In this document: positions 44,676 through 52,771 of the stretch, in pieces
Position numbering within the stretch: position 1 is the stretch's first letter
Layout: each line of letters starts with the position of its first letter
NCBI GenBank assembly: GCA_025358485.1
Contig: JANYJJ010000204.1
Location: 1-55,539, forward strand
Origin: Burkholderiales bacterium
GTDB taxonomy: Bacteria; Pseudomonadota; Gammaproteobacteria; Burkholderiales; Burkholderiaceae_C
Length of the DNA: 55,539 nt
Direction of reading: 5' to 3'
Translations under genes and position numbers: made by a program
Notes under the pieces: model-generated
The model's database searches: none
Told to the model about the DNA's origin: nothing
What the model saw: only the letters and a program-made list of their open reading frames with translations

Positions 44676-46391
44676 TTAAACGCGGTTCCAGTCGAATTGG
44701 GCTTTGTTGCCGGTGCCGTAAACTTTCAAGGCACCGCCTTCACCCACTGCATTCGGGCGAATGAATATCCAGTTTTGCCAGGCGGTCAGGCGGCCAAAAA
44801 TTCGTGTCTCCATGGTCTCGGCACCGGCGAAGCGCAGGCTGGCTTCCATGCCGGTCAGCGCGTCGGGCGACATGCTGGCGCGCTCTTCCAACGCGATGCG
44901 AATTTCGTCTGCCCAGTCGATGTCATCGGGTGCTGCTGTGACCAGGCCCACAGCCAGCGCTTGGTCTGCGTCAAGTGCTTGGCCGACGGTGGCTTGCACG
45001 GCGTTCATCTCGGCGGCGTTGCCGTAAAAGCGTCGCTGCAAGCGCGTCTCGTGGCTGACCATGGGGAACACACCAAAGTTCATTGCCGATGCCGCGATGC
45101 GTGGTGCGGCGGCAGGCTCATCCGCGCCCTTGGAGGAAGAAGCCAACATGTAGCTGCGGTCGGCGGCCAGGGCGATTTCCAAGAAAGTGCCGGCGAAACA
45201 AGAGTTGCGGTCGATCAGCGCAAACATCGAACGCGACGAAACATCCAGCCGCGCCAAAGTGCGGCGCAGCAAGCCGGTGGTTTCGCGCACCAGCCAGTGG
45301 TTTTTGTGCGCAACCAAAGTGGCGTCCATCGCCAAAACCGCATCGATGCTGCCGCTGGTTTTCAGTATCCAAGTACCGATGTCGGTTTCGTTGCTGCGCA
45401 GGTGCAGGACGGCGTCTTCCAACTCGCGCGCCATTTGCAGCGGATACCAGTTCGAGCCTGCGGCTTCGATGCTGGCCACATCAGCGGGTTGGTTGCCGCT
45501 GGGTGCTTTGACGGTGAGGGTGGCGTTGCGCGCGGCGCGGTCGATCACGATGCTCACGTTCACGTAACTCACCGCGTCGGCCGATGAGGTTTTGTTCAGC
45601 GGGGTCAACGCCACGCCTTTGCCGTCAACGGGGCGGTCGCTCAAAGCCGCCAACTCCAAGGCACGTTCTTGCACGCGCGCTGCAAACGCTTGTGTTTTCA
45701 CAGCCTCGTCCACCAAGCGCCAATCGACAGCTCTTTTGCCGCGTATGCCTTCGCTGGTGGTGCAAAAAATATCGGCGTGGTCGTGGCGCACTTTGCGCTT
45801 GTCGGTCAGGCGCGTCAGGCCTCCGGTGCCCGGCAGCACGCCGAGCAAAGGCACTTCGGGCAAGCTCACAGCGGATGAGCGGTCATCGACCAAGATGATC
45901 TCGTCGCAGGCTGCCGCCAATTCATAACCGCCACCTGCGCAAGCGCCGTTCACGGCGGCCAAAAACTTCAAGCCACTGTGGCGGCTGCTGTCTTCCAAGC
46001 CGTTGCGGGTCTCGTTGGTGAACTTGCAAAAATTCACCTTCCACGCGTGGCTGCTTTTGCCCAACATAAAGATGTTGGCACCCGAACAAAACACGCGGTC
46101 GCGGCCGCTGGTCAAGATGACGGTGCGCACCGCCGGGTGCTCAAAGCGGATGCGCTGCACCGCGTCATTCAGCTCGATGTCCACGCCCAAGTCATAGCTG
46201 TTCAGCTTGAGTTTGTAGCCTTCTCGCAAACCAGCGTCTTCATTGATGTTCATCACCAAGGTGGCCACAACGCCCTCGACCTTGAGCTGCCAATGTTGAT
46301 AGAGCTCAGGGCGCGTCTCGTAGTTGATGTTCTGGTTGATGTGACAGCCGTGGGTTGGGGCGAGGACGGCGGACCGGGCGGGCGCGTTCAT
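44676..46391 (-). CDS. boxC: 2,3-epoxybenzoyl-CoA dihydrolase BoxC
   Basis: A 571-residue protein of the crotonase superfamily with two crotonase-like halves. The first has SGRDRVFCSGANIFMLG and LAAVNGACAGGGYELAAACDEIILVDD with VPLLGVLPGTGGLTRL; the second includes FALIDRNSCFAGTFLEIALAADRSYML. BoxC hydrolyses the epoxide ring to 3,4-dehydroadipyl-CoA semialdehyde and formate. ATG 46391 (MNAPARSAVLAPTHG) fits other BoxC proteins. It is the first structural gene of boxC-boxB-boxA and has a TGCA-N6-TGCA element in its leader. Confidence 0.96.
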   Translation of the reverse strand: MNAPARSAVLAPTHGCHINQNINYETRPELYQHWQLKVEGVVATLVMNINEDAGLREGYKLKLNSYDLGVDIELNDAVQRIRFEHPAVRTVILTSGRDRVFCSGANIFMLGKSSHAWKVNFCKFTNETRNGLEDSSRHSGLKFLAAVNGACAGGGYELAAACDEIILVDDRSSAVSLPEVPLLGVLPGTGGLTRLTDKRKVRHDHADIFCTTSEGIRGKRAVDWRLVDEAVKTQAFAARVQERALELAALSDRPVDGKGVALTPLNKTSSADAVSYVNVSIVIDRAARNATLTVKAPSGNQPADVASIEAAGSNWYPLQMARELEDAVLHLRSNETDIGTWILKTSGSIDAVLAMDATLVAHKNHWLVRETTGLLRRTLARLDVSSRSMFALIDRNSCFAGTFLEIALAADRSYMLASSSKGADEPAAAPRIAASAMNFGVFPMVSHETRLQRRFYGNAAEMNAVQATVGQALDADQALAVGLVTAAPDDIDWADEIRIALEERASMSPDALTGMEASLRFAGAETMETRIFGRLTAWQNWIFIRPNAVGEGGALKVYGTGNKAQFDWNRV

Positions 46392-46428
46392 GGTGTGATC
46401 CTTGTTCGGGCCATCACACGCAACATCG

Positions 46429-46462
46429 TGCATCTCGCAAGCCCGATATGCAATTTACTGCA
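46429..46462 (-). promoter_or_regulatory. TGCA elements upstream of boxC, candidate BoxR operator
   Basis: TGCAATTTACTGCA (46449-46462) is TGCA-N6-TGCA, with another TGCA at 46429-46432. It lies in the 85-bp gap between boxR and boxC, the only place a boxC promoter could be. Operators with TGCA half-sites are known for the related regulator BzdR; that BoxR binds here is inferred. Confidence 0.5.
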
Positions 46463-46476
46463 TGTGATTGCCAGCG

Positions 46477-47379
46477 TCAAGCAGAAACTGGCTGCAAGCT
46501 GCCGCGCAGGCGGTCTTGCAAAGCTAAGAAGCTGGCCTCCAGCGATTTGCCGCTGGTGTCAAACACCTCATCGGCTTTGGAATAAAACGCGGCCCGGCTG
46601 TCCAAAATGCGTTTCAGGTCTTCCATGGCCTCGGCGTTGCCCGAGTTGCCCGCCATGGGCCGCGTGTCGCCCTGGGCCAGCACGCGGCCCATGTGGTCTT
46701 CGGGCGTGGCGCGCACCCACACGGTGTAGCAGTGCGCCAGCAGCAAATTGAAGGTGGCGGGGTCAGACACGATGCCACCGGGCGTGGCGATCACGGCGCG
46801 CGGAAAGCGTTGAATGGTGTCTTCCAAAGCGCGCTTCTCATAACGACGGTAAGCCGACGCGCCGTACAAAGAATGCACCTCAGCCAAGCTGCATCCTGCC
46901 ACCACTTCGATCTGCCGGTTCAGCTCGACAAAAGGCACTGCTCCGCTGTCGGCCAGCATGCGGCCCAGCGTGCTTTTGCCAGCGCCACGCAGGCCGATCA
47001 AAGCCACCCGCTGACGGCGCGCCGCCTGGCTGGCGGGTGCGCCAAAAACACCGGCCAAAGCGGTGCGTGCTTGCGCCAATTCGGGCTCGGCGCGGCCACG
47101 CAAAATTTCGCGAATCATCAACCACTCAGGTGAGCTGGCGGTCTCGTCGCCCACCAACTCGGCCAGCGTGCAATTCAGCGCTTGGGCCAGTTGGCGCAAG
47201 AACTGAATCGACGCATTGCCCACGCCCATTTCGACGTTGGCCAAGTGGCGCTCTGACACGTCGGACGCAGTTGCCAACGCCTTGCGCGTCAGGCCGCGGC
47301 GCGAGCGCAGGGCGCGGGTGCGCTCGCCCAGGGCGGTTAAAAACGGGTCGCGGTCGATGCTGTATTCGGCGGTTGGCAA
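46477..47379 (-). CDS. boxR: BoxR, benzoyl-CoA-responsive transcriptional regulator
   Basis: A 300-residue two-domain regulator. Residues 12-80 are an XRE/Cro-type helix-turn-helix (LGERTRALRSRRGLTRKALATASDVSERHLANVEMGVGNAS). Residues 122-300 resemble shikimate kinase, with Walker A GLRGAGKST at 129-137 and ELNRQIEVVAGCSLAEVHSLYG. This is the BzdR/BoxR layout, in which benzoyl-CoA binding to the kinase-like domain relieves repression. The start is a TTG (47379): there is no ATG in frame ahead of the helix-turn-helix, a stop lies nine codons upstream, and GGAA precedes the TTG at suitable distance. It diverges from the benzoate-CoA ligase gene. Confidence 0.93.
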   Translation of the reverse strand: MPTAEYSIDRDPFLTALGERTRALRSRRGLTRKALATASDVSERHLANVEMGVGNASIQFLRQLAQALNCTLAELVGDETASSPEWLMIREILRGRAEPELAQARTALAGVFGAPASQAARRQRVALIGLRGAGKSTLGRMLADSGAVPFVELNRQIEVVAGCSLAEVHSLYGASAYRRYEKRALEDTIQRFPRAVIATPGGIVSDPATFNLLLAHCYTVWVRATPEDHMGRVLAQGDTRPMAGNSGNAEAMEDLKRILDSRAAFYSKADEVFDTSGKSLEASFLALQDRLRGSLQPVSA

Positions 47380-47423
47380 GGGTAATTCCGGTTCAAATTG
47401 AAGTCAACGAGGCGATTTCACCG

Positions 47424-47465
47424 TGCACAATCTGCAACATATTGCATGCAATCTAAAAGTTTGCA
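47424..47465. promoter_or_regulatory. Cluster of five TGCA tetramers in the boxR/benzoate-CoA ligase divergent region
   Basis: TGCA occurs at 47424, 47433, 47443, 47447 and 47462. TGCAACATATTGCA (47433-47446) is again TGCA-N6-TGCA, the spacing found upstream of boxC. The gap between the two divergent start codons is 126 bp, so this should overlap both promoters. Probable BoxR operator by position. Confidence 0.55.
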
Positions 47466-47505
47466 GCAATTTCACGCATTCAGTCAGTTTATCCGCGAGC
47501 CGTCC

Positions 47506-49128
47506 ATGACTGCACTTTCTTCAACGCCTCACATCGCCGCGCCAGCCGAACGCTTCAACGCGGCGGCCTATTTGTTGTCAGTCAACGCGCATCGACACGC
47601 CAAGCTCGCTTACATCGACGACCGGCAGCGCCTGACTTACGGCGAGCTCGACCACCGCGCGCGCTGCTGCGCCGCTGGTTTGCTGGCCGCAGGCTTGAAG
47701 CGCGGCGACCGCGTGTTGATGGTGCTGCAAGACAGCGTCGATTTTCCCGTGGCCTTTTTGGGCGCGCTGTGGGCGGGCGTGGTGCCTGTGCCGGTGAACA
47801 CGTTGTTGCCCGCCACCGACTACGCCTACATGCTGACCCACTGCGATGCCAAGGCGGTGTTGGTGAGTGCGCCCTTGCAGGCCACCTTGCAAACCGCCAT
47901 CGCCGAGGCGGGGTCGCAGCCGCTTGTTTTTGTGTCGGGCGCAGACGTGGGTGCGATGAGCTTGGCGTCACCGATCACATCACCAATCGAGTCACTGCTC
48001 ACGCCACCGCGGATGACCGACCCGCATGACAGCGCAGCCGCCGACGACGCCTTCTGGCTGTACTCATCGGGCTCCACCGGCCGCCCCAAAGGCGTGGTGC
48101 ACAGCCACGCCAATTTGTACTGGACGGCTGCGCTCTACGCTCAACCCGTGCTCGGTCTGCGTGAATCAGACGTGCTGTTTTCAGCAGCCAAACTCTTCTT
48201 CGCTTACGGCTTGGGCAACGCCTTGACCTTCCCCTTGAGCGTGGGCGCCACCACGGTGTTGATGGCCGAGCGGCCCACGCCAGCCGCCGTGTTCAAACGC
48301 TGGACTGCCCAAAACATCAGCGTATTTTTTGGCGCACCCACAGGCTTTGCGGGCATGTTGGCGTCACCCGATTTGCCAGCACGCGAGGCTGTGCACTTGC
48401 GCATGTGCTCATCGGCTGGTGAAGCCTTGCCGCGTGACGTTGGCGAGCGCTTCACGCGCCACTTTGGCTGCTACATCATCGACGGCATTGGCTCCACCGA
48501 GATGCTGCACATCTACTTGTCGAATCGCCCCGGCGATGTCAACTACGGCACCACCGGCCGCGCGGTGCCGGGCTATCGCCTGAAGCTGGTGGATGAAGAC
48601 GGTGCCACACCCGCCGTCGGCGACATCGGCGAGCTCTACATCAGCGGCCCCAGCGCCGCTCGCCAGTATTGGAACGACCCCGAAAAATCAGCCGCCACCT
48701 TCCAGGGCGAGTGGACCAAGAGCGGCGACAAATACCGCATCGACGAAAACGGCTGCTACGTTTACGCGGGCCGCAGCGACGACATGCTGAAGGTCAGCGG
48801 CATCTATGTGTCGCCGTTTGAAGTTGAGGCCACCTTGATGCAACACAGCGCGGTTTTGGAAGCCGCCGTGGTCGGGCAAGCAGACGCCGACGGCCTGACG
48901 CGCACGCTGGCTTACGTCGTTTTGAAAGCAGGCCAAGCCGCGACTGCCGACGAGCTGAAGGCCTTCGTCAAAGACCGCCTCGCACCCTACAAATATCCGC
49001 GTCACATTGAATTTTTGGATGAGCTGCCAAAAACCGCCACCGGCAAGATTCAGCGCTTTCGTTTGCGTGATGGTTTGCGTGATGGTTTGCGCGATGGTTT
49101 GCGCGATGGTTTGAAGGCGACGCCTTGA
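47506..49128 (+). CDS. bclA: Benzoate-CoA ligase
   Basis: A 540-residue member of the adenylate-forming (ANL) superfamily. YSSGSTGRPKGVVHSHANL is the phosphate-binding motif; FFAYGLGNALTFPL, DGIGSTEMLHIYLSNRPGDVNYGTTG and RSDDMLKVSGIYVSPFEVE match aromatic-acid CoA ligases, and the C-terminal lysine in PKTATGKIQRFRLR is present. It activates benzoate to benzoyl-CoA with ATP. ATG 47506 (MTALSSTPHIAAPAERFNAAAYL) is the likely start. The extreme C terminus is unusual: RDGL repeated four times, encoded by a 12-bp tandem repeat. Confidence 0.93.
   Translation: MTALSSTPHIAAPAERFNAAAYLLSVNAHRHAKLAYIDDRQRLTYGELDHRARCCAAGLLAAGLKRGDRVLMVLQDSVDFPVAFLGALWAGVVPVPVNTLLPATDYAYMLTHCDAKAVLVSAPLQATLQTAIAEAGSQPLVFVSGADVGAMSLASPITSPIESLLTPPRMTDPHDSAAADDAFWLYSSGSTGRPKGVVHSHANLYWTAALYAQPVLGLRESDVLFSAAKLFFAYGLGNALTFPLSVGATTVLMAERPTPAAVFKRWTAQNISVFFGAPTGFAGMLASPDLPAREAVHLRMCSSAGEALPRDVGERFTRHFGCYIIDGIGSTEMLHIYLSNRPGDVNYGTTGRAVPGYRLKLVDEDGATPAVGDIGELYISGPSAARQYWNDPEKSAATFQGEWTKSGDKYRIDENGCYVYAGRSDDMLKVSGIYVSPFEVEATLMQHSAVLEAAVVGQADADGLTRTLAYVVLKAGQAATADELKAFVKDRLAPYKYPRHIEFLDELPKTATGKIQRFRLRDGLRDGLRDGLRDGLKATP
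49066..49113 (+). repeat. 12-bp in-frame tandem repeat at the end of the ligase gene
   Basis: Four units of CG(T/C)GATGGTTTG at 49066-49077, 49078-49089, 49090-49101 and 49102-49113 encode RDGL four times, followed by KATP and the stop. Units 1-2 and 3-4 are identical within each pair. Confidence 0.9.
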
Positions 49129-49130
49129 GG

Positions 49131-49943
49131 ATGAGCCCGGCTGCGGCAGCCTCCACGCTGGTCAATGTGCCTTGGCGAGACGCCGATGTGTCGTTGGAAA
49201 TTCAATGGGTGGGCATCGAGAACAGCACGCATCCCGTCGTCGTTTTTCTGCACGAAGGCCTGGGTTCGGTGTCGGCCTGGAAAACATTTCCGCACGACTT
49301 TTGCACCGCCCACGGCCTGAGTGGCTTGGTCTATTCGCGTTATGGCTACGGCCGCTCCACGCCCAAACCTGCTGCTGAGCTGTGGAGCCCAGGCACCATG
49401 CAAGCGCAAGCGCAAGAGGTGCTGCCTGCCTTGCTGGAAAAACTCAACATCACGCGCCCGTGGCTGTTTGGTCACAGTGACGGCGGCAGCATTGCGCTGC
49501 TCTATGCGGCGCGTTTTCCCACCGCCGGTTTGGTGGTGATGGCACCCCACAGCTTTGTCGAAGACGTGGCCTTGAAGCAAATTGAAGCGGCGCGCATCGC
49601 GTATGAAACCACCGACTTGCGCGCTCGCCTGGCGCGCCACCATGCCGACGTTGATTCCGCTTTTCGCGGCTGGAACGGCATGTGGCTGAACCCCGCTTTC
49701 AAAGCCTGGAACATCGAAGCGCACTTGAACGCCATCACCTGTCCGGTGTTGGCCCTACAAGGCGAAGACGACGAGTACGGCACGCTGGAACAAATTCACC
49801 GCATTGCGGTGCGCGTGCCTCAAACCCAGACCTTGGTGCTGGCACACTGCGCGCACTCGCCTCAACGCGACCAACCCAAAGCCCTCAGCGACGCAGCGGG
49901 CGCTTTCATCAAAACAGCCCTGACCGCGTTCGCAGGCCACTGA
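49131..49943 (+). CDS. Alpha/beta-hydrolase of the box cluster
   Basis: A 270-residue alpha/beta-hydrolase. VVFLHEGLGSVSAW holds the oxyanion region; the nucleophile elbow is GHSDGGS; LALQGEDDEYG and HCAHSPQRDQP supply the candidate acid and the catalytic His. Similar hydrolases are common next to box genes and may hydrolyse a CoA thioester or lactone by-product, but the substrate is unproven. ATG 49131 lies three bases after the ligase stop codon; a TTG at 49125 overlaps that stop. Confidence 0.8.
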   Translation: MSPAAAASTLVNVPWRDADVSLEIQWVGIENSTHPVVVFLHEGLGSVSAWKTFPHDFCTAHGLSGLVYSRYGYGRSTPKPAAELWSPGTMQAQAQEVLPALLEKLNITRPWLFGHSDGGSIALLYAARFPTAGLVVMAPHSFVEDVALKQIEAARIAYETTDLRARLARHHADVDSAFRGWNGMWLNPAFKAWNIEAHLNAITCPVLALQGEDDEYGTLEQIHRIAVRVPQTQTLVLAHCAHSPQRDQPKALSDAAGAFIKTALTAFAGH

Positions 49944-49961
49944 CCACCTCCGGAGATGACC

Positions 49962-51125
49962 ATGAAAACTTTGTTTAATTTCACTACGGCAGCCGCCGCA
50001 TTGCTGTTCGCAAGCGCCGCACATTCGCAGGCCCCAGCGCCGCTGAAAGTCGGCTTTATGTTGCCTGCGACTGGCACCTTCGCCAGCCTGGGCAACAACA
50101 TCGAAAGCGGCTTCAAGCTGTTTGTGCAGGAACAAGGCGGCAAGCTGGGCGGCCGTGAAATTCAGTACTTCAAAGTAGACGACGAGTCTGATCCGTCCAA
50201 AGCCACCGACAACGTCAACAAGCTCATCAAGCGCGATCAGGTCGATGTGTTGGTGGGCACCGTGCATTCGGGCGTGGCGCTGGCCATGGCCAAGGCCGCG
50301 AAAGAAAGCAACACCTTGCTCATCGTTCCCAACGCGGGCGCAGACGCCATCACCGGCCCCATGTGCGGCCCTAACATCGTGCGCAGCTCGTTTTCCAACT
50401 GGCAGCCGGGCTACTCCACCGGCGTGGTCATGGCTCAAAAAGGCTACAAGCGCGCCATGACCATCACCTGGAATTACGCGGCTGGCAACGAGACCGTCAA
50501 AGGCTTTGCTGAGGCGTTTGAAAAAGGCGGCGGCAAGGTCATGAAAGACCTCACCTTGCCTTTCCCCAACGTGGAATTTCAAGCCTTGCTGACTGAAATT
50601 GCAGCGCAAAAACCTGATGCCGTGTTTGCATTTTTCGCAGGCGGTGGCGCGGTGAAATTTGTCAAAGATTACGCGGCTGCGGGCTTGAACAAATCGATCC
50701 CGCTGTACGGCTCGGGCTTCTTGACCGACGGCACTTTGGAAGCGCAAGGCTCCGCAGCCCAAGGCATCTTCACCACGCTGCACTACGCCGACAACCTTGA
50801 CACCCCGCGCAACAACGCTTTCCGCAAAAGCTACGCACTCACCTACAAAGCCAACGCCGATGTGTATGCCGTGCAAGGCTACGACGCTGCGCAAATTTTG
50901 GCGGCAGGCCTGAACGCCGTGAAAGGCGACTTCAGCAAACGCGACGCGATGACCACCGCCATGCGCAAAGTCGTGGTCGACAGCCCCCGCGGCAAGTTCA
51001 CCATTTCGCCAGCGGGCAACCCGGTGCAAGACATGTTCTTGCGCCAAGCCACAGGCAATTACAACGAGTTCAGAAGCGTGGCGGTCAAAGCGTTGGCTGA
51101 CCCGGCACGGGGCTGCAAGTTGTAA
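49962..51125 (+). CDS. ABC transporter periplasmic binding protein (branched-chain amino acid/aromatic acid type)
   Basis: A 387-residue type I periplasmic binding protein. Signal peptide MKTLFNFTTAAAALLFASAA, cut near HSQ, then LKVGFMLPATGTFASLGNNIESGFKLFVQEQGGKLGGREI and further LivJ-like segments. ATG 49962 is chosen since GGAG (49952-49955) is six bases away; ATG 49956 touches it directly. With the four genes at 51899-55256 it forms a complete importer; its place after benzoate-CoA ligase points to an aromatic acid, probably benzoate or an analogue, as ligand. A toxin-antitoxin pair separates it from its permease genes. Confidence 0.9.
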   Translation: MKTLFNFTTAAAALLFASAAHSQAPAPLKVGFMLPATGTFASLGNNIESGFKLFVQEQGGKLGGREIQYFKVDDESDPSKATDNVNKLIKRDQVDVLVGTVHSGVALAMAKAAKESNTLLIVPNAGADAITGPMCGPNIVRSSFSNWQPGYSTGVVMAQKGYKRAMTITWNYAAGNETVKGFAEAFEKGGGKVMKDLTLPFPNVEFQALLTEIAAQKPDAVFAFFAGGGAVKFVKDYAAAGLNKSIPLYGSGFLTDGTLEAQGSAAQGIFTTLHYADNLDTPRNNAFRKSYALTYKANADVYAVQGYDAAQILAAGLNAVKGDFSKRDAMTTAMRKVVVDSPRGKFTISPAGNPVQDMFLRQATGNYNEFRSVAVKALADPARGCKL

Positions 51126-51142
51126 ATCCCTTGGGTCATAAT

Positions 51143-51174
51143 CTGACCATCTCAACTGACCAGTTGAGGGTCAG
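51143..51174 (+). promoter_or_regulatory. Two-part palindrome upstream of the antitoxin gene, candidate autoregulatory operator
   Basis: CTCAACT-GACC-AGTTGAG (51151-51168) is a perfect seven-base inverted repeat, flanked by CTGACC (51143-51148) and GGTCAG (51169-51174), a second perfect six-base inverted repeat separated only by AT on the left. It is 15 bp before the antitoxin ATG. Toxin-antitoxin operons are usually autorepressed at such sites. It could also form a stem-loop in RNA after the binding-protein gene. Confidence 0.55.
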
Positions 51175-51188
51175 CAACGGGAATCAAA

Positions 51189-51470
51189 ATGGGTGATCGT
51201 CCATGGTTACTGCAAGACGCCAAGGCGCAATTCAGCGCCTTGGTTGACGCTGCGCTGAACGGCCAGCCGCAGCACGTCACTCGTCGCGGCAAGGCCGCTG
51301 TGGTGGTGGTGTCTGAGGCGCAGTACGCGCACCTCACCCAGGGCGCGCGGGCCAGCGTCGCCCCCGACTTCATCTCGCATTTGATGAGCATGCCGCGTGG
51401 TAAGTCGCAGCGGAGTTTGTCTTTGGGAGGCAAGCGCGTCCTCAAACTTCGTGACCTTGATTTCTCCTGA
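51189..51470 (+). CDS. Phd/YefM-family antitoxin
   Basis: A 93-residue protein. WLLQDAKAQFSALVDAALNGQPQHVTRRGKAAVVVVSEAQYAHL is a complete Phd/YefM DNA-binding fold; the C-terminal 35 residues (PDFISHLMSMPRGKSQRSLSLGGKRVLKLRDLDFS) would be the toxin-binding tail. It should repress its own operon and neutralise the PIN toxin encoded 13 bp downstream. Confidence 0.9.
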   Translation: MGDRPWLLQDAKAQFSALVDAALNGQPQHVTRRGKAAVVVVSEAQYAHLTQGARASVAPDFISHLMSMPRGKSQRSLSLGGKRVLKLRDLDFS

Positions 51471-51483
51471 GAGCGGAGGTCGG

Positions 51484-51882
51484 GTGATCTTGCTTGACAC
51501 CATGGTTTGGTCTGAATTTCGCAAGTCAAGACCGCATCCGAAAGCCTCAGCTTGGTTTCGCTCGCAAACCGCCAGCGAGCTCTACCTCAGCGTGATCAGC
51601 ATCGGAGAAATTGAGCGGGGAATCAGTCGTGCTGCTGACCGTGTTTTCGCCGAGGAACTGTCCGTTTGGTTGGAAGACACACTTCGTTTTTATGCGGATC
51701 GCATACTGCCTGTGACACCTGACATCGCGCGACGCTGGGGTCGTTTTTCTGCTGATGTGAAGCATGACGGCGTGGACTTGTTGATCGCTGCCACAGCCGC
51801 GTCGCACCGCTTGACAGTGGCTACTCGCAACGTTCGGCACTTCAAGCCGACGGGTGTCAAAGTGGTGGATCCCTACCTCTGA
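51484..51882 (+). CDS. PIN-domain (VapC-like) toxin
   Basis: A 132-residue PIN-domain protein. The acidic metal-binding residues appear in order: Asp in ILLDTMVWSEF, Glu in SIGEIERGIS, Asp in DGVDLLIAATA, with RNVRHFKPTGVKVVDPY at the end, as in VapC-type RNases that cleave RNA such as tRNA. The GTG at 51484 is used because GGAGG (51475-51479) is well placed; the ATG at 51502 would cut off the first Asp. It looks intact. Confidence 0.88.
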   Translation: MILLDTMVWSEFRKSRPHPKASAWFRSQTASELYLSVISIGEIERGISRAADRVFAEELSVWLEDTLRFYADRILPVTPDIARRWGRFSADVKHDGVDLLIAATAASHRLTVATRNVRHFKPTGVKVVDPYL

Positions 51883-51898
51883 TTCGCGCAGCTGTCCG

Positions 51899-52771
51899 AT
51901 GGACTTCCCCACTTTCCTCGTCCAGTGCTTGAACTCAGTTCAGTACGGCTTGCTGCTTTTTTTGGTGGCCAGCGGTCTGACGTTGATATTTGGGATCATG
52001 GGCGTCATCAATTTGGCGCACGGCAGTTTTTACATGATCGGTGCCTACATGGCGTTCGCCTTAGCACCGTACTTTGCCGGTCAATTTGTGTTGATGTTGT
52101 TGGTGGGCACGCTGCTGGCAGCGCTGTTTGGCTTTGTGTTGGAGTGGGTGTTTTTCAGCTACCTGTACCAGCGCGAGCACTTGCAGCAAGTGCTCATGAC
52201 CTACGCGCTGATCTTGGTGTTTGAAGAGGCGCGCGCCATGTTGGTGGGCAACGATGTGCACGGCGTTCAGGCCCCCGCGTGGCTGGCGGGCGGCTTTGCG
52301 CTGGGCAGTTTGATGAGCTACCCGTGGTACCGCTTGTTTGCCTCGGCCGCTTGCATCGTGCTGGCGCTGGGGCTGTACTTCGTGGTCAACAAAACGCGCT
52401 TGGGCATGATGATTCGGGCCGGGGCCAGCAACCGCGACATGGTGCGCGGCTTGGGCATCAACATCAAGCTGCTGTACCGCACTGTGTTTGCCGGTGGCGT
52501 GGCGTTGGCGGCGCTGGCCGGCATGATCGCCGCGCCCATGTCGTCGGTGTATCCGGGCATGGGCGGCAGTGTGCTCATCATCTGTTTTGTGGTGGTGGTG
52601 ATAGGCGGCATCGGTTCGATCACTGGCGCGCTCATCGCATCGTTGCTGGTGGGTTTTGTCGACACCTTCGGCAAGGTGTTTTTTGCTGAGCTGAGCGGCA
52701 TCGGCGTGTATTTGTTGATGGCCGTCATCCTTGTTTGGCGGCCCGAAGGTCTGATGAAGCGAGGCTATTGA
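51899..52771 (+). CDS. ABC transporter permease, LivH type
   Basis: A 290-residue inner-membrane permease with eight or so helices. LTLIFGIMGVINLAHGSFYMIGAY at the N terminus, GMMIRAGASNRDMVRGLGINI (the cytoplasmic coupling segment) and VVIGGIGSITGALIASLLVGF are LivH hallmarks. ATG 51899 is 16 bp after the toxin stop codon. Its stop overlaps the next permease gene. Confidence 0.92.
   Translation: MDFPTFLVQCLNSVQYGLLLFLVASGLTLIFGIMGVINLAHGSFYMIGAYMAFALAPYFAGQFVLMLLVGTLLAALFGFVLEWVFFSYLYQREHLQQVLMTYALILVFEEARAMLVGNDVHGVQAPAWLAGGFALGSLMSYPWYRLFASAACIVLALGLYFVVNKTRLGMMIRAGASNRDMVRGLGINIKLLYRTVFAGGVALAALAGMIAAPMSSVYPGMGGSVLIICFVVVVIGGIGSITGALIASLLVGFVDTFGKVFFAELSGIGVYLLMAVILVWRPEGLMKRGY

Noticed and set aside
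49755..51155. A 466-codon minus-strand frame opposite the ABC binding protein
   Set aside because: Shadow of the plus-strand hydrolase and binding-protein genes; composition is His/Gly/Arg-rich and unlike a real protein.
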